Notes: generated by a model not told the origin, from the sequence alone. Positions 1 through 10,547 are shown, numbered from the stretch's first letter. The stretch: DNA of 64,000 bases from Microstegium vimineum (GCA_022036555.1 CM039137.1:28194315-28258314); one strand, 5' to 3'. Numbers and translations: made by a program.

Positions 1-698
1 AAGTCGGATGCAAAACAGTGAGGTCACAGTATGGGAATGGAGCCAAAAGCCCCCCATAGCGCAATGAAGCAGGAAATTCCCCTCCCTTCTTGTGCTGTTT
101 TCTCTGCTTTCACTGTTTCACATCGAGGCAGAAGCTACTACTGTTATTTGATCATCTATCTTGATCATAAATTTCACAGGATTTAGTTCATTTTCACAGG
201 AAAAACGCATTCCAAATATGGACATTAGTCGTTTATATTGGATTTAGATTGGTCATTCCATTTTAATAACACTTCTCTAACACATGGATTTGGAACCACC
301 TCCATAATACATGCAGAAGTGAACAAGCTTCAAGTCCTTCTCATAGAGCAATCAAATCTTGGAGGCCTCTTCTATTCTTCTGGTTTTGGAGGGAGGATAC
401 CAATTCTAAGGCTGACTGCACGAGGATCACCACCACTGCTTGATCAACATCATCTGCATTCATCAGTGCATTTCAATTCGTTGCTGACAAAGAACGCTAG
501 TAAATTCTTTTTTTTTCCCAACAATAAAGGAATAGTCTTCATTCCAGCCTCATGAGTCGTGCTTTGCACTCCCATCTCCACATGAGACCATGGCAAATTG
601 CCTACTGTAGCCAGCTTAGCTGAAGAATCAACTCTGAATAGTGTCAGTCTGCAGTGAGGGAACGAGTTCATCTGTCAGAAACGGAGACTAATGTCGTT
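1..698. other. gene-free left flank
   Basis: No convincing coding exon is visible on either strand. Open frames here are short and lack recognisable domains or good splice contexts. The stretch may be the flank or 3' region of a gene outside the window. It ends where a 30-bp inverted repeat begins. Confidence 0.4.
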
Positions 699-1182
699 GT
701 CTGGTTTCAGAGTCAAAGGTTTTTTTTTTTTGATAATTCAGAGTCAAAGGCTTGACGCATAAAATGGCCAACTCTCTGGTCGTTGACGCAGTGAGCCAGT
801 TACAGTCAGAACAGCTAATTGGCTTCGATGCATGACGGCACTCTATTCTCTGCTGTGTAGCACTGTAGCGTTATTGAGGCAGACAGAGCTCTGTAATTCT
901 GTATTGTCAATAATTTATAACATGAAGCAATTTTTCGTAAAAATCTTGAACCAATAACTGATTATTAACAATATATTTAAAAACAGAGATAGTAACAAGA
1001 TAACTGAATGTTAACGAAGTCTCACAGCATTCGTCAAAACAAAACCCGCTCACTGCCTTGAACGATACAGACTGTCTCCTTGATGACCCCAACAAGTCAC
1101 TAGCACAACTTAGTGCAGCAGCCATCGAAGCCAAAGCTGATCCGGGTGTCACTGCGTCAAGCCTTTGACTCTGAAACCAGAC
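699..1182. repeat. 30-bp inverted repeat around a ~390-bp spacer
   Basis: The left arm is 699-719 plus 751-759, interrupted by a 31-bp insertion and duplication. The right arm is 1153-1182. Once the interruption is removed, the 30 bases pair perfectly as reverse complements, and weaker similarity continues outward on both sides. The sequence could fold as a long hairpin. It may be an old foldback element, because no clean target duplication was found. Confidence 0.6.
706..750 (-). repeat. poly(T) micro-insertion with 14-bp direct repeats
   Basis: The 14-mer TTCAGAGTCAAAGG occurs at 706-719 and again at 737-750. Between them lie 17 bases, twelve T followed by GATAA (720-736). Read on the minus strand this is a short leader plus an A12 tail flanked by a target-site-like duplication, as expected of an extremely truncated retroposon. 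The other arm of the surrounding inverted repeat lacks it, which supports insertion. Confidence 0.6.
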
Positions 1183-1786
1183 AATCACATTAGTCTACGC
1201 ACGTTTCTGGCAGCTGAACTCGCCCGCTCACTGCACTACTCAGAGTTGACTAGCCGAGTAGTCAGCTAGCTAAGCTGGCTGCAGTTGTCTGCCATGGTCT
1301 CAAGTGATGTACAGGCACCATCACCAAGGGAATCACAACAACTGGAGGTGAAACTCAAACGAGGCTGAGTGAAGCAAAAAACTTCAAGCCATCATTTTCA
1401 TGCCCTTGTTTGTATCCAAATCCTACTGTTTATCCAATGTAACCAGCCTAGAAATCTTATATATGCTGAGATTCAGTGCTGCCAGTCCTTTTTTTTTTTT
1501 TTTGCAAGGAACAGGGTTTTGGAGGGCATTCAGTCAGCCGTTCCAGTTCTATCATGGCTGCACGGAGGCCTACGGACAGCACAGAGATGGTGCAACAGAG
1601 ACTTCCAAAAACAAGAGCAAGAATTAGACGGCTGACCAACTCTGCTGTTCACAATATGTTTTTCAGAAACTTAAAATAATGTTAGTTTGAACACACATGA
1701 AACATGGAAGGAGACATGTTTGTCTGCCCACCATCACAGATATCTAGGTGATGATACAGCTACTTCTATTCCATGGAAGCTTGATA

Positions 1787-2027
1787 CTCCCTCCGTCCCT
1801 AAATAACTGTCGCCATTGGTGTTCGTACCACAAGTTTGACTTGATTTGTCGAAAATAAAAATACGTGCAATATTTGTATCTTCAAATAAATTTATTAAAA
1901 AACTAGATCCAAAGATCTTTCTAACAATACTAATCATGTAGTATAAATATTAATATTTTTTAATATATATTTAGTTAAAAAAGTTTCTTGGGAACCGCAA
2001 ACGACAATTATTTAGGGACGGAGGGAG
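1787..2027. mobile_element. Stowaway-type MITE (Tc1/Mariner)
   Basis: Terminal inverted repeats CTCCCTCCGTCCC (starting at 1787) and GGGACGGAGGGAG (ending at 2027) are perfect mirror images flanked by TA dinucleotides at 1785-1786 and 2028-2029. The 241-bp AT-rich interior has no coding capacity. TIR sequence, TA target duplication and size are diagnostic of grass Stowaway MITEs, which are mobilised in trans by mariner-like transposases. Confidence 0.93.
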
Positions 2028-2029
2028 TA

Positions 2030-3832
2030 CTGCATATCTCCAGTTGGTTCTATCTGTTTTCTATTTGCATAGACAGGGAGATCAAGAATCGCAAGGTCTT
2101 GCAGAAAAAAATTCATCCTTTCATGAATTCCAGGGCCCAGCGCCTAATTCAGTGCCTTCCACAAATCTCCCAACTAACATCTGCGTTCAGGCCACAGATA
2201 GTCTATTAAGAAGATAAAGAACACTCAACTTTTCACTAGGATCATAAATGAGCACCACAAACTTGCAGTTTTTTCTTGCATTGATTTTGCAACTGAATAA
2301 GAATTGAACCTCTCAGTAAAGAATGTTCAAATCCACCATTTGTGTAATGGGCTAGGCCTAAACTGACTACAGTATCAACTATCAAGTCTTTCGGGTTTTA
2401 TCAACCGCAGAAGCCATCAACCGAACAGACTCATATCTAAAAGAAAACAGAGCAGGCAGGGCAGGTTGAAACATATTGTTAAGTGGGAGAATCTCTGTTT
2501 CAAAGGAGTCGCCTAGCCGCCTAGGTGTTCAGGCAGACCCAGTTCACCTTGGCAGTCTAGTTACACCTTGTCACCTTTGAAACCATGGGTTGAATCAATA
2601 CTCGATTTTCATTCTTGCATAGAGAAGAACTAAGACAGAAAGATAACAACTGAAACATGTAACACTCACATATAATTCTGCCCTTTTCTATGAACATGTA
2701 CTTGACCAGTTTCTCCAGCATAGCTGGGAAGTGGTAATGAGCATTGCTAGTATTTTCTTTAGGTTCAATCTAGTGATAATCATGTAGTTCAGTAAGGTGT
2801 GGTTTCTCTTTTTCAATGACCATTTCAGCACCTACCCAATGATTTTTCTCAAAATATATTCAGAATCTCAGAAATAGACCTCAATGTGCAAAAAGAGATA
2901 CCCCCTTGTACCCTGCAACAGTTTGGTTGAATGCTTGATTTGATTCGGCAAATACTTTACCACTAATAAGAGTCTAAGATGCGAAGCAAAACTTGACATT
3001 GATTTAATCATATTCCCTAGAATCCCACACAGAGTTCCATTTAGCTTGTTCTGTCCTCAAAATTTAGAGGGCAGGGAAAACTTGATTTATTGATGACTAA
3101 AGAGCTGTCAAGGTAAAGCAGTGTAGCCAAGTAGGTAAGTCTGATTTAAGGAAATAAATACAAGGTCCTAAATTACATTAATTCATGGATATCTTCCTTT
3201 TGGTTCATTATTCATTGGATTGGACTGACCGCATTTAAGAAAATAAAACCTCCAAAATCATATATGTGTACAAAGTAGTAATATCTGGTCTGAAAAGTAG
3301 ACTGACTAAATTTAAAATGACTAACATGATACTATCCAGATAATCCCACTGTTATGCCACACAGGAACAAGCTATTCATCTACAAATTGATCTCCACATC
3401 ATATGGTTGCAGCTTCACTAGAATTCACGGAAGAATCAGGATGTAGAGGGGTTATAATAATAAGTTAAAAAGACAAACATAAGACACGTATCAATAAATT
3501 AAACCAATCTGCTCCACTCTATCACACCAATGTACTCTATCACGCCAATGTACACAAATTGACACCTTTAGTAAATGTAGAACCACCGAAAAAATGAACA
3601 CCTTATTATTTCTGGCAGTAAATTGCCGAAAATTGAACAAATTGACATAGTTCATCTTAGTTCTTATAGCACACCAATAAAGAGTTTACAAGTACTAGAG
3701 CATGCTTACAGGCGCAGACTAAAATTAACACCCATTCATCAATAATGTACATGACGACCAGATGTCCAGACATCTAAATTTTCAATCACTTCAATCTACC
3801 TGAGGGCTACTGGCCAGTGCAAACGGCACGGG
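2030..3832. other. AT-rich intergenic DNA, 3' side of the S40 gene
   Basis: No exon, RNA gene or bounded repeat was recognised in this 1.8-kb stretch. The part next to 3833 must include the 3' UTR of the minus-strand S40 gene. A short local duplication lies at about 3520-3555, where two near-identical phrases on Chinese-box pattern 'tctatcac(a/g)ccaatgtac' follow each other. Confidence 0.5.
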
Positions 3833-4468
3833 TCAGTCGAGGAATCCAGTCCTCCGCCACACAGCATTGCGTACCTGGCGGAGATCCCGCCCCTTCAGCG
3901 TGCGCCCGGCTCCCTCCAGCACCGAGAACGTCGTCAACGGCGACTCCCGAGCCCGCGCGCGCGCTACCATCTCGTGCGGCGGTAGCATCTCTTCGTCTTC
4001 ATCGTCCGCTTCCCCAATCACCGTCTCAACTGGCGGCTTCCGCAGCCGCGCCGCAGGGACGTTGACCGGCAATGATTGCGGCATATACGGCGCCGGCGCC
4101 GGCGCCGGGCGGGGAACGGCAGGGATCATGCGGGGAGGGGCCGTAGCCGGGGAAGCGGGGGACGAGGACGTCGATGGGGAGGATTGAGGCGGCGAGCGGT
4201 GGTGCTCGGGGAGGGCGTCCAGGATGCCCTCCGGCGGGCGGCGTAGGCGTGGAAGAGGGCCAGGGTTTGCTGGGCGGGCGGAAGACAGGATAAGTGGGCG
4301 GCGCACCGGCTGCGGCGGCTCGGGCGAGCCGGATCCTGCGGAGAAGAGGTCGTCCTCGTCAAGCTCGAAGGCCGTAGAGGCAGACTGTTCGCCGGCGGCT
4401 GCGGAGCGGACGAAGGAGCCGAGGAAGCGCTCGGAGCTGAGGGAGCTCCTGTGGCGTGCGCGATCCAT
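3833..4468 (-). CDS. S40-family senescence regulator (DUF584)
   Basis: This is an intronless gene of 211 codons. S40 proteins are small nuclear-associated plant proteins induced in leaf senescence and stress; their biochemical role is not settled. Family hallmarks are in the expected order: an N-terminal patch with RSSLSSERFLGSF, an acidic LDEDDLFSAG segment, a central MIPAVPRP and LPVNVP region, the conserved LPPHEMVARA motif, and the C-terminal block GRTLKGRDLRQVRNAVWRRT close to the stop. An in-frame ATG lies 39 bases upstream (4507), but the ATG at 4468 (MDRARHRSS) gives the typical S40 start and is preferred. The gene is very GC-rich with Pro/Ala/Ser-rich linkers, normal for grass S40 genes. 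It is divergent from SNX1, with 511 bp between start codons. No lesion is visible. Confidence 0.9.
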   Translation of the reverse strand: MDRARHRSSLSSERFLGSFVRSAAAGEQSASTAFELDEDDLFSAGSGSPEPPQPVRRPLILSSARPANPGPLPRLRRPPEGILDALPEHHRSPPQSSPSTSSSPASPATAPPRMIPAVPRPAPAPAPYMPQSLPVNVPAARLRKPPVETVIGEADDEDEEMLPPHEMVARARARESPLTTFSVLEGAGRTLKGRDLRQVRNAVWRRTGFLD

Positions 4469-4979
4469 AGCTGAGCTGAGCGTGTGAGGTTGGAGGGGAG
4501 ATGTCACGTCACGGTGAGAGGTGGCGAGACGGCGACGAGCGCGCAGGTGATCAGCGAGAATTTAATTTAATGGGAGGCGTGCCGATGCAGACTTGGGTCC
4601 CACGAGTCTGTGGCGGAAATCTCAAAAAAAAAAAAGAGTCTGTGGCGGAGACAGCTATTTGGAGAAGATGAGAGGCGAAGCAAGAGATCTTGCCAGGGCG
4701 TTGAGATTCGTGCGCCGTTTCGACGGATCCGATTCTGGATCGACCACACTCTTGGGCCCAGTCCAGCGCGGTCCAGCGCGGGCTCGGGCCGAGCCGGGAC
4801 TTATCAAGCCCGCGTAATCCCGCAACTAACAAACCATCTACGACAAAAATACCCACGGAAAATACAATCGACGAAAAAAAAAAATCCTTTCCTTTTCTTC
4901 TGAGAGAAGTCCTCCTCTTCTTCCCGTCGCTTCGCCGTGCCGCACCAGGAGGAGAGGAGGCTTCGCCGCGAAGCTCGCC
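4469..4979. promoter_or_regulatory. shared intergenic region between S40 and SNX1
   Basis: The start codons of the minus-strand S40 gene and plus-strand SNX1 are 511 bp apart, so both promoters and both 5' UTRs must lie here. It contains a poly(A) micro-insertion (4604-4649), a duplicated GGTCCAGCGCG phrase near 4764-4783, an A-run at 4870-4880 and a pyrimidine-rich stretch just before the SNX1 start. I see no clear TATA box for either direction. Bidirectional activity is inferred from layout only. Confidence 0.5.
4604..4649 (+). repeat. poly(A) micro-insertion with 14-bp direct repeats
   Basis: GAGTCTGTGGCGGA occurs at 4604-4617 and 4636-4649, separated by 18 bases ending in twelve A (4618-4635). 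The layout matches the minus-strand insertion at 706-750: a few leader bases, a pure A tail and a 14-bp duplication. It lies in the S40/SNX1 shared promoter region. Confidence 0.65.
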
Positions 4980-7900
4980 ATGATCTCACCGGTAACCACT
5001 ATACCCTCTCCTCGGCCTCATCTCTTCTGCCGCGCTTCTGACCATTGGCCCGGTCTGCTGGAAATTGGAGCTGAATCTGTCTATGGGGCTCTCGCAGGAG
5101 AGGAGCTCGTCTCAGAGCCCGCGGTCGCCAGCGGCGGCGGCGGGGCGCCGTTCCTGTCGATATCCGTCACGGATCCCGTCAAGATGGGCACCGGCGTGCA
5201 GTCCTACATCTCCTACCGCGTCATCACCAGGGTAAAAATATTGTTTGGTCTCGGCTACCAAACCACTCGTCAGTTGCTTCTGGTTTAGTGATTGATTTTT
5301 TGTAACATGGTGCTCATGAAGCATATGCTTTGCCTGTTCCCGTGCGGGCTTGCCTAATTTTAGTTTTGCACAGTGTGTGTGGAGGTATAAAAGCTGGATC
5401 AGTGGAACTCTAATTTTGGATTATGACCTCCTAATATAGATCTGGAACTAATATCGGATGCAATCCAGTAGTAATTGGAGCTTATTGGTTTGCAAAGCTC
5501 ATGTGTCTTTCTAGATTTGACTAGAGCATTAATCAGTAGAGCTATCAGCAAAGTATTTGCCAGGGAAAGAAAGCAGTGGCAAATCAAATTGTGTTTCTGA
5601 AACATTGTAGTCGAGGGGCGACGAAGAACAAAGTATGTGGCACTAGGGCTATGAAGGAAGGTGGTGTTATTATTTGACAGGTGGTTGTGTGTTGGAGTTT
5701 GTGAAACATGTATATCTAAGTTTCAATAAGAAACCAAAACAGCATCAATTAGATGAAAGATTCTATCTAAGCAACTTAACAATGGGAATGTCATGATAAT
5801 TTTATGTCTAATAGCTAGTGACTATGCACTTTTCTTGTACCGACATATCGGACTTGTTGATTTGCCAAGCTAGTGACATTTGTTTCTGCAGACAAACCTC
5901 CCTGAATTTGAGGGATCAGAAAAAATTGTTATTCGACGCTATAGTGATTTTGAATGGTTGCATGGTCGGCTTGCTGAGAGGTACAAGGGCGTTTTTATAC
6001 CTCCCCTTCCAGAGAAGAATGCTGTTGGTAAGATCCCAAATTATGATTTCTGTATCAATGTTTTTCATTTAATCTCTTGATGACAGGTCTCTGGATTGCT
6101 GTTGTACCTACCGATAATGCATGTGTTTTGCTTACTGGTCTATTTCTATTCTTTTCGTTCAGAGAAATTTCGGTTTAGCAAGGAGTTCATTGAATTGCGT
6201 CGTCAAGCTCTGGATTTATTCGTTAACAGGATAGCTTCACACCCTGAACTCAAGCAAAGTGACGTCTTGAGGACATTTTTGCAGGCAGATGAAGAGGTAA
6301 AACATTTCAATGCACATCAGCAGACTTCTGCATCTTTTCTTGTGTGTTTATTTGGATTCTTATTGAGAATTGACTCAAAACTTCGTTGGATGGGCACATC
6401 ACGAAATCAGTACTTAATTAGTTTATTAGTTTTTTTTTTCATAAACTCATAGTTCTTGAAATCTGAGCATTGATTAATTTTGAGAAATGTGAATTGAAGT
6501 CTTTTGGTATCTTCTTTCGATGAAATTCTTTTTTTTGAAACAGATTGATGAAATTCTTTTGGCATGATATGAATAGGTGTCCTTAGGATAGCTGCCAATA
6601 GCCACATACCTCTTATGTCTAGTGATCATTTGACTTTATTTCTTGCTGAAATTTCCATCACAACATAAATAATAAGTCAGATATATTGGCTTTGAAGTTT
6701 GGTAGTTTGAGTATGAAATCAACTGGTGACTTTGTAATAGTCATTTGCAGGTGCTCCCTTGATGGTTGTCTTATAATGTTCTATAGCCATGCCTTGCATA
6801 TCTCATTCTTTTGACTAAACAATTCATTGATGGTTATTTGGTTTTGATGGCATTCCTTCTGCTCATATTTCTTTTCCCTATGCTTTTGAAGCAGATAATG
6901 GATAGGGCAAGATCTTATGAGACTGGTATTTTTAGGAAACCAGCAGATTTCATACAGATGTTTAAGGTACTGTCTCTTGTATGTCCAGTGAAACATCCTT
7001 GCTACTTTCTGAACACTGTTAGTTTTTACATGATTATAACCAACATTATGCTGTATAACGCCTTCATCCTTCTGACTATTTATATCACATTAACAAATAA
7101 ATAATCGTGGCATCATGTTTTTAGGATGTACAGTCAAAAGTCAGTGATGTTGTTCTGGGAAAAGAAAAGCCTGTGGAGGAATCTAGTCCTGAATATGAGA
7201 AGCTTAAAAATTACATATTTGAGCTAGAAAATCATTTAGCAGAGGCCCAAAAACAAGCGTACCGTCTTGTGAAAAGACACAGAGGTATATCAGTTTGTCC
7301 TTTGAAAAATTACCCTTCATTATTTATTTGAGTTCTTCATGTTTAGAATACCTTGCAACTTTGCAAATTCTTTTTCATTTTGAAATTCTTTGAACAATCC
7401 ATAAAATGTAATTTCAGCACAGAAATAATACTCGTTATAAATTTAGATCTCCAAAAGTAAATAAATAAATAATCTGGCTTAAACATCATGAGGAACTCGA
7501 ACTCAAAGACCCTCAATTTTTTTCTTGGTTGTTTAACTGAATATCAAGATGAGTTACAGTCCTAATTTTGATTCATTAGAACTTGGGCAATCTTTGGCGG
7601 ACTTCGGAAAGGCGATTAAGCTTTTAGGTGCTTGTGAAGGAGATTTGATGGAAAAGGTGTTTTCTGAAGTTGGTTCTAAGTCAGAGATGTTGTCAATAAA
7701 GCTGCAAAGAGAGGTAATCATGATATACTCTTACATAGTACTGCTTGGTACTAGATATCTTTTGGAACAGTTTATATTGATGTTTCTGTAACCTGATGAT
7801 GTTGACACGCTTCTACTGTAGGCAGACAACCTTCTCTTTAACTTTGAAGAACCCTTGAAAGATTATGTACGTGCTGTACAATCTATAAAAGTGAGCATCT

Positions 7901-8629
7901 CTCTCTCGTATTTATTATTTGTTGTAATGTCAGAAAATTGTACTAAATATGGGTTCATTACAGGCCACTATGCTGGATCGAGCCAATGCTTTCAGGCAGC
8001 ACTTTGATTTGGATCAGGAGAGGAAGTATAAAGAGCTTAACCTGTACGTATTGCATAGTCCATTTTCCTTTTTCCTGCCCACTGCTCTGTCTAGAATAAT
8101 GTTAAGTAATAATCAGGAAAATAGGAATCCCTGTGTGTTTGCAATTACCAAATTCAGGGTCCTCAACCAAATAGGTCTCCCAAGTTTATTAGTATAGTGC
8201 TGATCTCATGCTTGTTACATACTGCAACTAAAGGACTTTCTAATGCTGTTCTCACTGCAGTGAAAAATTGAAGTTCATGAACCCTGAGAAGTATGCTGAA
8301 GCAGAGTCTGAGTTTAGAGAGGCAAGTTGTTGTAACTTCTCATTGAGGAATTCCTGATGTAGTCTTGTCGATAAGGTTTACAAAAGTTTTTGGTCATTGA
8401 TGTCTTGTTGTTCTTACAGTTGAAAGCAGACAGCGAGGAGGCTACGAAGAAGTTTGAGTACATAGTTAGACTAATGAATGAAGAGCTCGCTCGTTTCCAG
8501 GAGCAAAAGACAGCTGACATTGGACTCGCATTCCATGAATTTGCTAAAGGTCAGGCTAAGCTAGCTAAAGACATTGCTGATGCATGGCGCAGCGTCCTCC
8601 CAAAGCTTGAAGCTTGTTCCACATCATAA
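4980..8629 (+). CDS. SNX1: sorting nexin 1 (PX-BAR retromer subunit)
   Basis: Plant SNX1 binds phosphoinositides on endosomes through a PX domain, dimerises through a BAR domain with SNX2, and supports retromer-dependent recycling of cargo such as PIN2. Exons consistent with splice sites: 4980-4991, about 5098-5231, 5892-6027, 6163-6296, 6895-6966, 7125-7284, 7580-7713, 7822-7890, 7964-8043, 8261-8321 and 8420-8629, giving about 400 residues, the usual family length. The PX domain shows IVIRRYSDFEWL and FIPPLPEK. The BAR half contains KLKNYIFELENHLAEAQKQA and ends QEQKTADIGLAFHEFAKGQA. Intron 10 has a GC donor (GAG|GCAAGT). The N-terminus is odd: after MISP and the first intron, the exon reads QSPRSP-like residues (seen in plant SNX1) in one frame, but the PX start PFLSISVTDPV lies in another. 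The GC-rich tract at about 5131-5150 appears one base short. If real, a downstream 3' splice site at 5102 or 5105 would restore the frame. Confidence 0.92.
6519..6560 (-). repeat. poly(T) micro-insertion in SNX1 intron 4
   Basis: GATGAAATTCTTTT occurs at 6519-6532 and 6547-6560 around the 14 bases TTTTGAAACAGATT. On the minus strand this is a short leader followed by an A run merging into the target. The T run is shared with the duplicated site, so the duplication could be as short as 10 bp. It is the third example of this pattern in the window. Confidence 0.5.
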
Positions 8630-9023
8630 ATGTGATTTGCGTTTCCTCATTATGTTTGGGATAGGCGTTGGCAGCTGGTGAGGTTTAGGCTGTTTTTTCC
8701 CAGCCTGTTTTGACACTGATTCCTGTATACTTGAACTGCTGTTGGAAAGGCTCCAGCTTTTAGATTCAGTTGACGTCATTTCTCGCCGTTTGAGCTTGTA
8801 ACCGTCTTCTTTTCTTAGATCAATTGGCATAACTACTGGAATCACGTAATGATGTTATAATCAATAATGAAGAAATGCTGCAGCATGGTTCAATTTCCTG
8901 TATCTTTCTTAGCTTGATTTGTTTTATTCCTGAAGTGCTCGTGACAGAACTAGAACAACATGATTCAGAGGGCTCTTGGTAGTTACAGAGGTGCAGCCAT
9001 TAAATAGTGTGTCATTTACACAG
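8630..9023. other. convergent 3' region of SNX1 and the plastid-protein gene
   Basis: SNX1 (plus) and the next gene (minus) end within 394 bp of each other. Both 3' UTRs must share this stretch. No additional feature was recognised. Confidence 0.5.
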
Positions 9024-9787
9024 TCAAACTTGCGCAATCTGAATACACTTTTGGAGAGCCTCAAGGAGGCTTCTCATTATCCTGGGCTCCCCAGGTGGCT
9101 CCTTTTCCTTCATAGGACCGTTCCTGATCGCTTGGAATACCAGCCCGGAGCCGTCCGGCGCCGGAGAAACCAGGCAGTCGATGTAGACCAGCGTCTGCGT
9201 CGCGCCGTCATCGACCGCGATGAACCCTAGCCTGATCCCGCCCTCAACCTTGTCCACCTGCTTGCACACGAAATTTTCCCATCAATTGAATAACAATTCT
9301 GGATTGGCAAGTTATATCAGCAGCTCGCTATTTTTTTTCCTACCTTGAGAGGCACCGGAAGTGGCAGGTTGGCACCTTGGCAGAGGCTGTTTCCCCACTG
9401 CCAACGTCAAACCAGTCTCAGTTACGCTAGGTAGAAAGCACCGAAAAAAGCAGCACACATAGACAGAGCTCGTGTACTCTTTCAGCAGGTACGAACAAGG
9501 CTAACCTGGAAGAGCAAGGACTCGAACCGAGCGATGTCGATGTTGCCCGGCAGCTTCACGGTGCCGAGGCTGACCCCGTCGTCATCGTCAGTAGCCGGGA
9601 CAATGCCGCCCTTCCCTGGCGCGGCGCGCGGCGGCTTGACGGGCAGTCTGGCCCTCATCAAGCCGGGGAGCTGCTTCTCACGCCTCTTCCAGCATGCGGC
9701 GCCGCGGAGGGGGGACTTGCCGGCGCACGCATGCCTCTGCTGCGCTGCTGATGAGCAAGAAGAGCTAGAGAGACGAGTCAGCAACAT
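9024..9787 (-). CDS. predicted plastid-targeted conserved protein, function unknown
   Basis: There are three exons on the minus strand: 9506-9787, 9344-9397 and 9024-9257, all with canonical GT-AG borders and phase-0 joins, giving 189 residues. The N-terminal ~60 residues are rich in Ser, Arg and Ala and poor in acidic residues, typical of a chloroplast transit peptide (MLLTRLSSSSCSSAAQQRHA). The mature part carries VKLPGNIDIARFESLLFQ, then WGNSLCQGANLPLPVPLK, then VDKVEGGIRLGFIAVDDG, ending EPRIMRSLLEALQKCIQI. This looks like a conserved plant family, but I cannot assign a function. The ATG at 9787 is preferred over the in-frame ATG at 9925 because it begins the transit-like segment. It converges with SNX1 and lies about 240 bp from the tRNA-Leu gene on its 5' side. 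Confidence 0.75.
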
Positions 9788-10030
9788 GTCTGCCGTGTTG
9801 CAATGCAAAGCTGCAGGTTGCCTGCAGCTGCGGCCTGCGGGGGAGCGCTGTGTATTCGTTCTGTGAGAATCGTGAGGGCAAGAATGGATAAGCGGATGGG
9901 CCTGAAGCGAACGGCTCGGCCTCACGTTTCATTGGGTTCGCTAGATCTGGTTCTACCCGTTGGTTGAGGAACAGATACAGGGTACTTATTATTGAATAAA
10001 TATAATCAAGAGATCACAATGACATCAAAT

Positions 10031-10110
<80 letters not shown>
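10031..10110 (+). tRNA. tRNA-Leu (UAG anticodon)
   Basis: An 80-base gene folds as a class II (long variable arm) tRNA. The 7-bp acceptor stem GACAGTT/AGCTGTC has one G-T wobble, followed by discriminator A. The anticodon stem CCAGA/TCTGG surrounds loop TTTAGGC with anticodon TAG, decoding CUA. The T arm is GTGGG TTCAAAT CCCAC. A box (TGGCCGAGTGG) and B box (GGTTCAAATCC) promoters are intact. No intron and no encoded CCA. A run of nine T follows immediately. CAA-type and A/T-rich sequence lies just upstream, as in plant Pol III tRNA genes. Confidence 0.96.
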
Positions 10111-10547
10111 TTTTTTTTTGAGTTTTGTGAAATTTTTCTCTTGGCAAGACTTGAGTTTTCTTCCTTTTTTTTTTTGAGTTTTGTCACATTTTTGTATTGG
10201 CAAAAATTGAGATTTTCCCTCTCGGATAGAAGAGATTCTCTTGGCAAGACTTGAGTTTTCTTCCTTTCCTTTTGAGTTTTGTCACATTTTTGTATTGGCA
10301 AAAATTGAGTTTTTTCCCTGTCATTTTTTTTTGAGTTTTGTGAAATTTTTCTCTTGGCAAGACTTGAGTTTTCTTCCTTTTTTTTTTTTGAGTTTTGTCA
10401 CATTTTTGTATTGGCAAAAATTGAGTTTTTTCCCTCTCGGATAGAAGAGATTCTCTTGGCAAGACTTGGGTTTTCTTCCTTTTTTTAGTTTTGTCACATT
10501 TTGTATTGGCAAAAATTGAGTTTTTTCCCTCTCGGATAGAAGAGATT
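10106..10547 (+). repeat. two-copy 213-bp higher-order tandem repeat starting in the tRNA 3' end
   Basis: The phrase TGTCA plus a T run and GAGTTTTGTGAAATTTTT occurs at 10106 and again at 10319, a period of 213 bp. Each copy contains alternating half-units built from GTCACATTTTTGTATTGGC, AAAAATTGAG, CTCTCGGATAGAAGAG and TCTTGGCAAGACTTGAG. A partial further half-unit ends at about 10547. The repeat boundary includes the last five bases of the tRNA, so the duplication began inside or at the edge of the tRNA gene. No coding capacity is apparent. Confidence 0.8.
10111..10119 (+). terminator. Pol III T-run terminator
   Basis: Nine consecutive T begin at the first base after the tRNA discriminator. 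This is a strong RNA polymerase III terminator. Confidence 0.85.
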
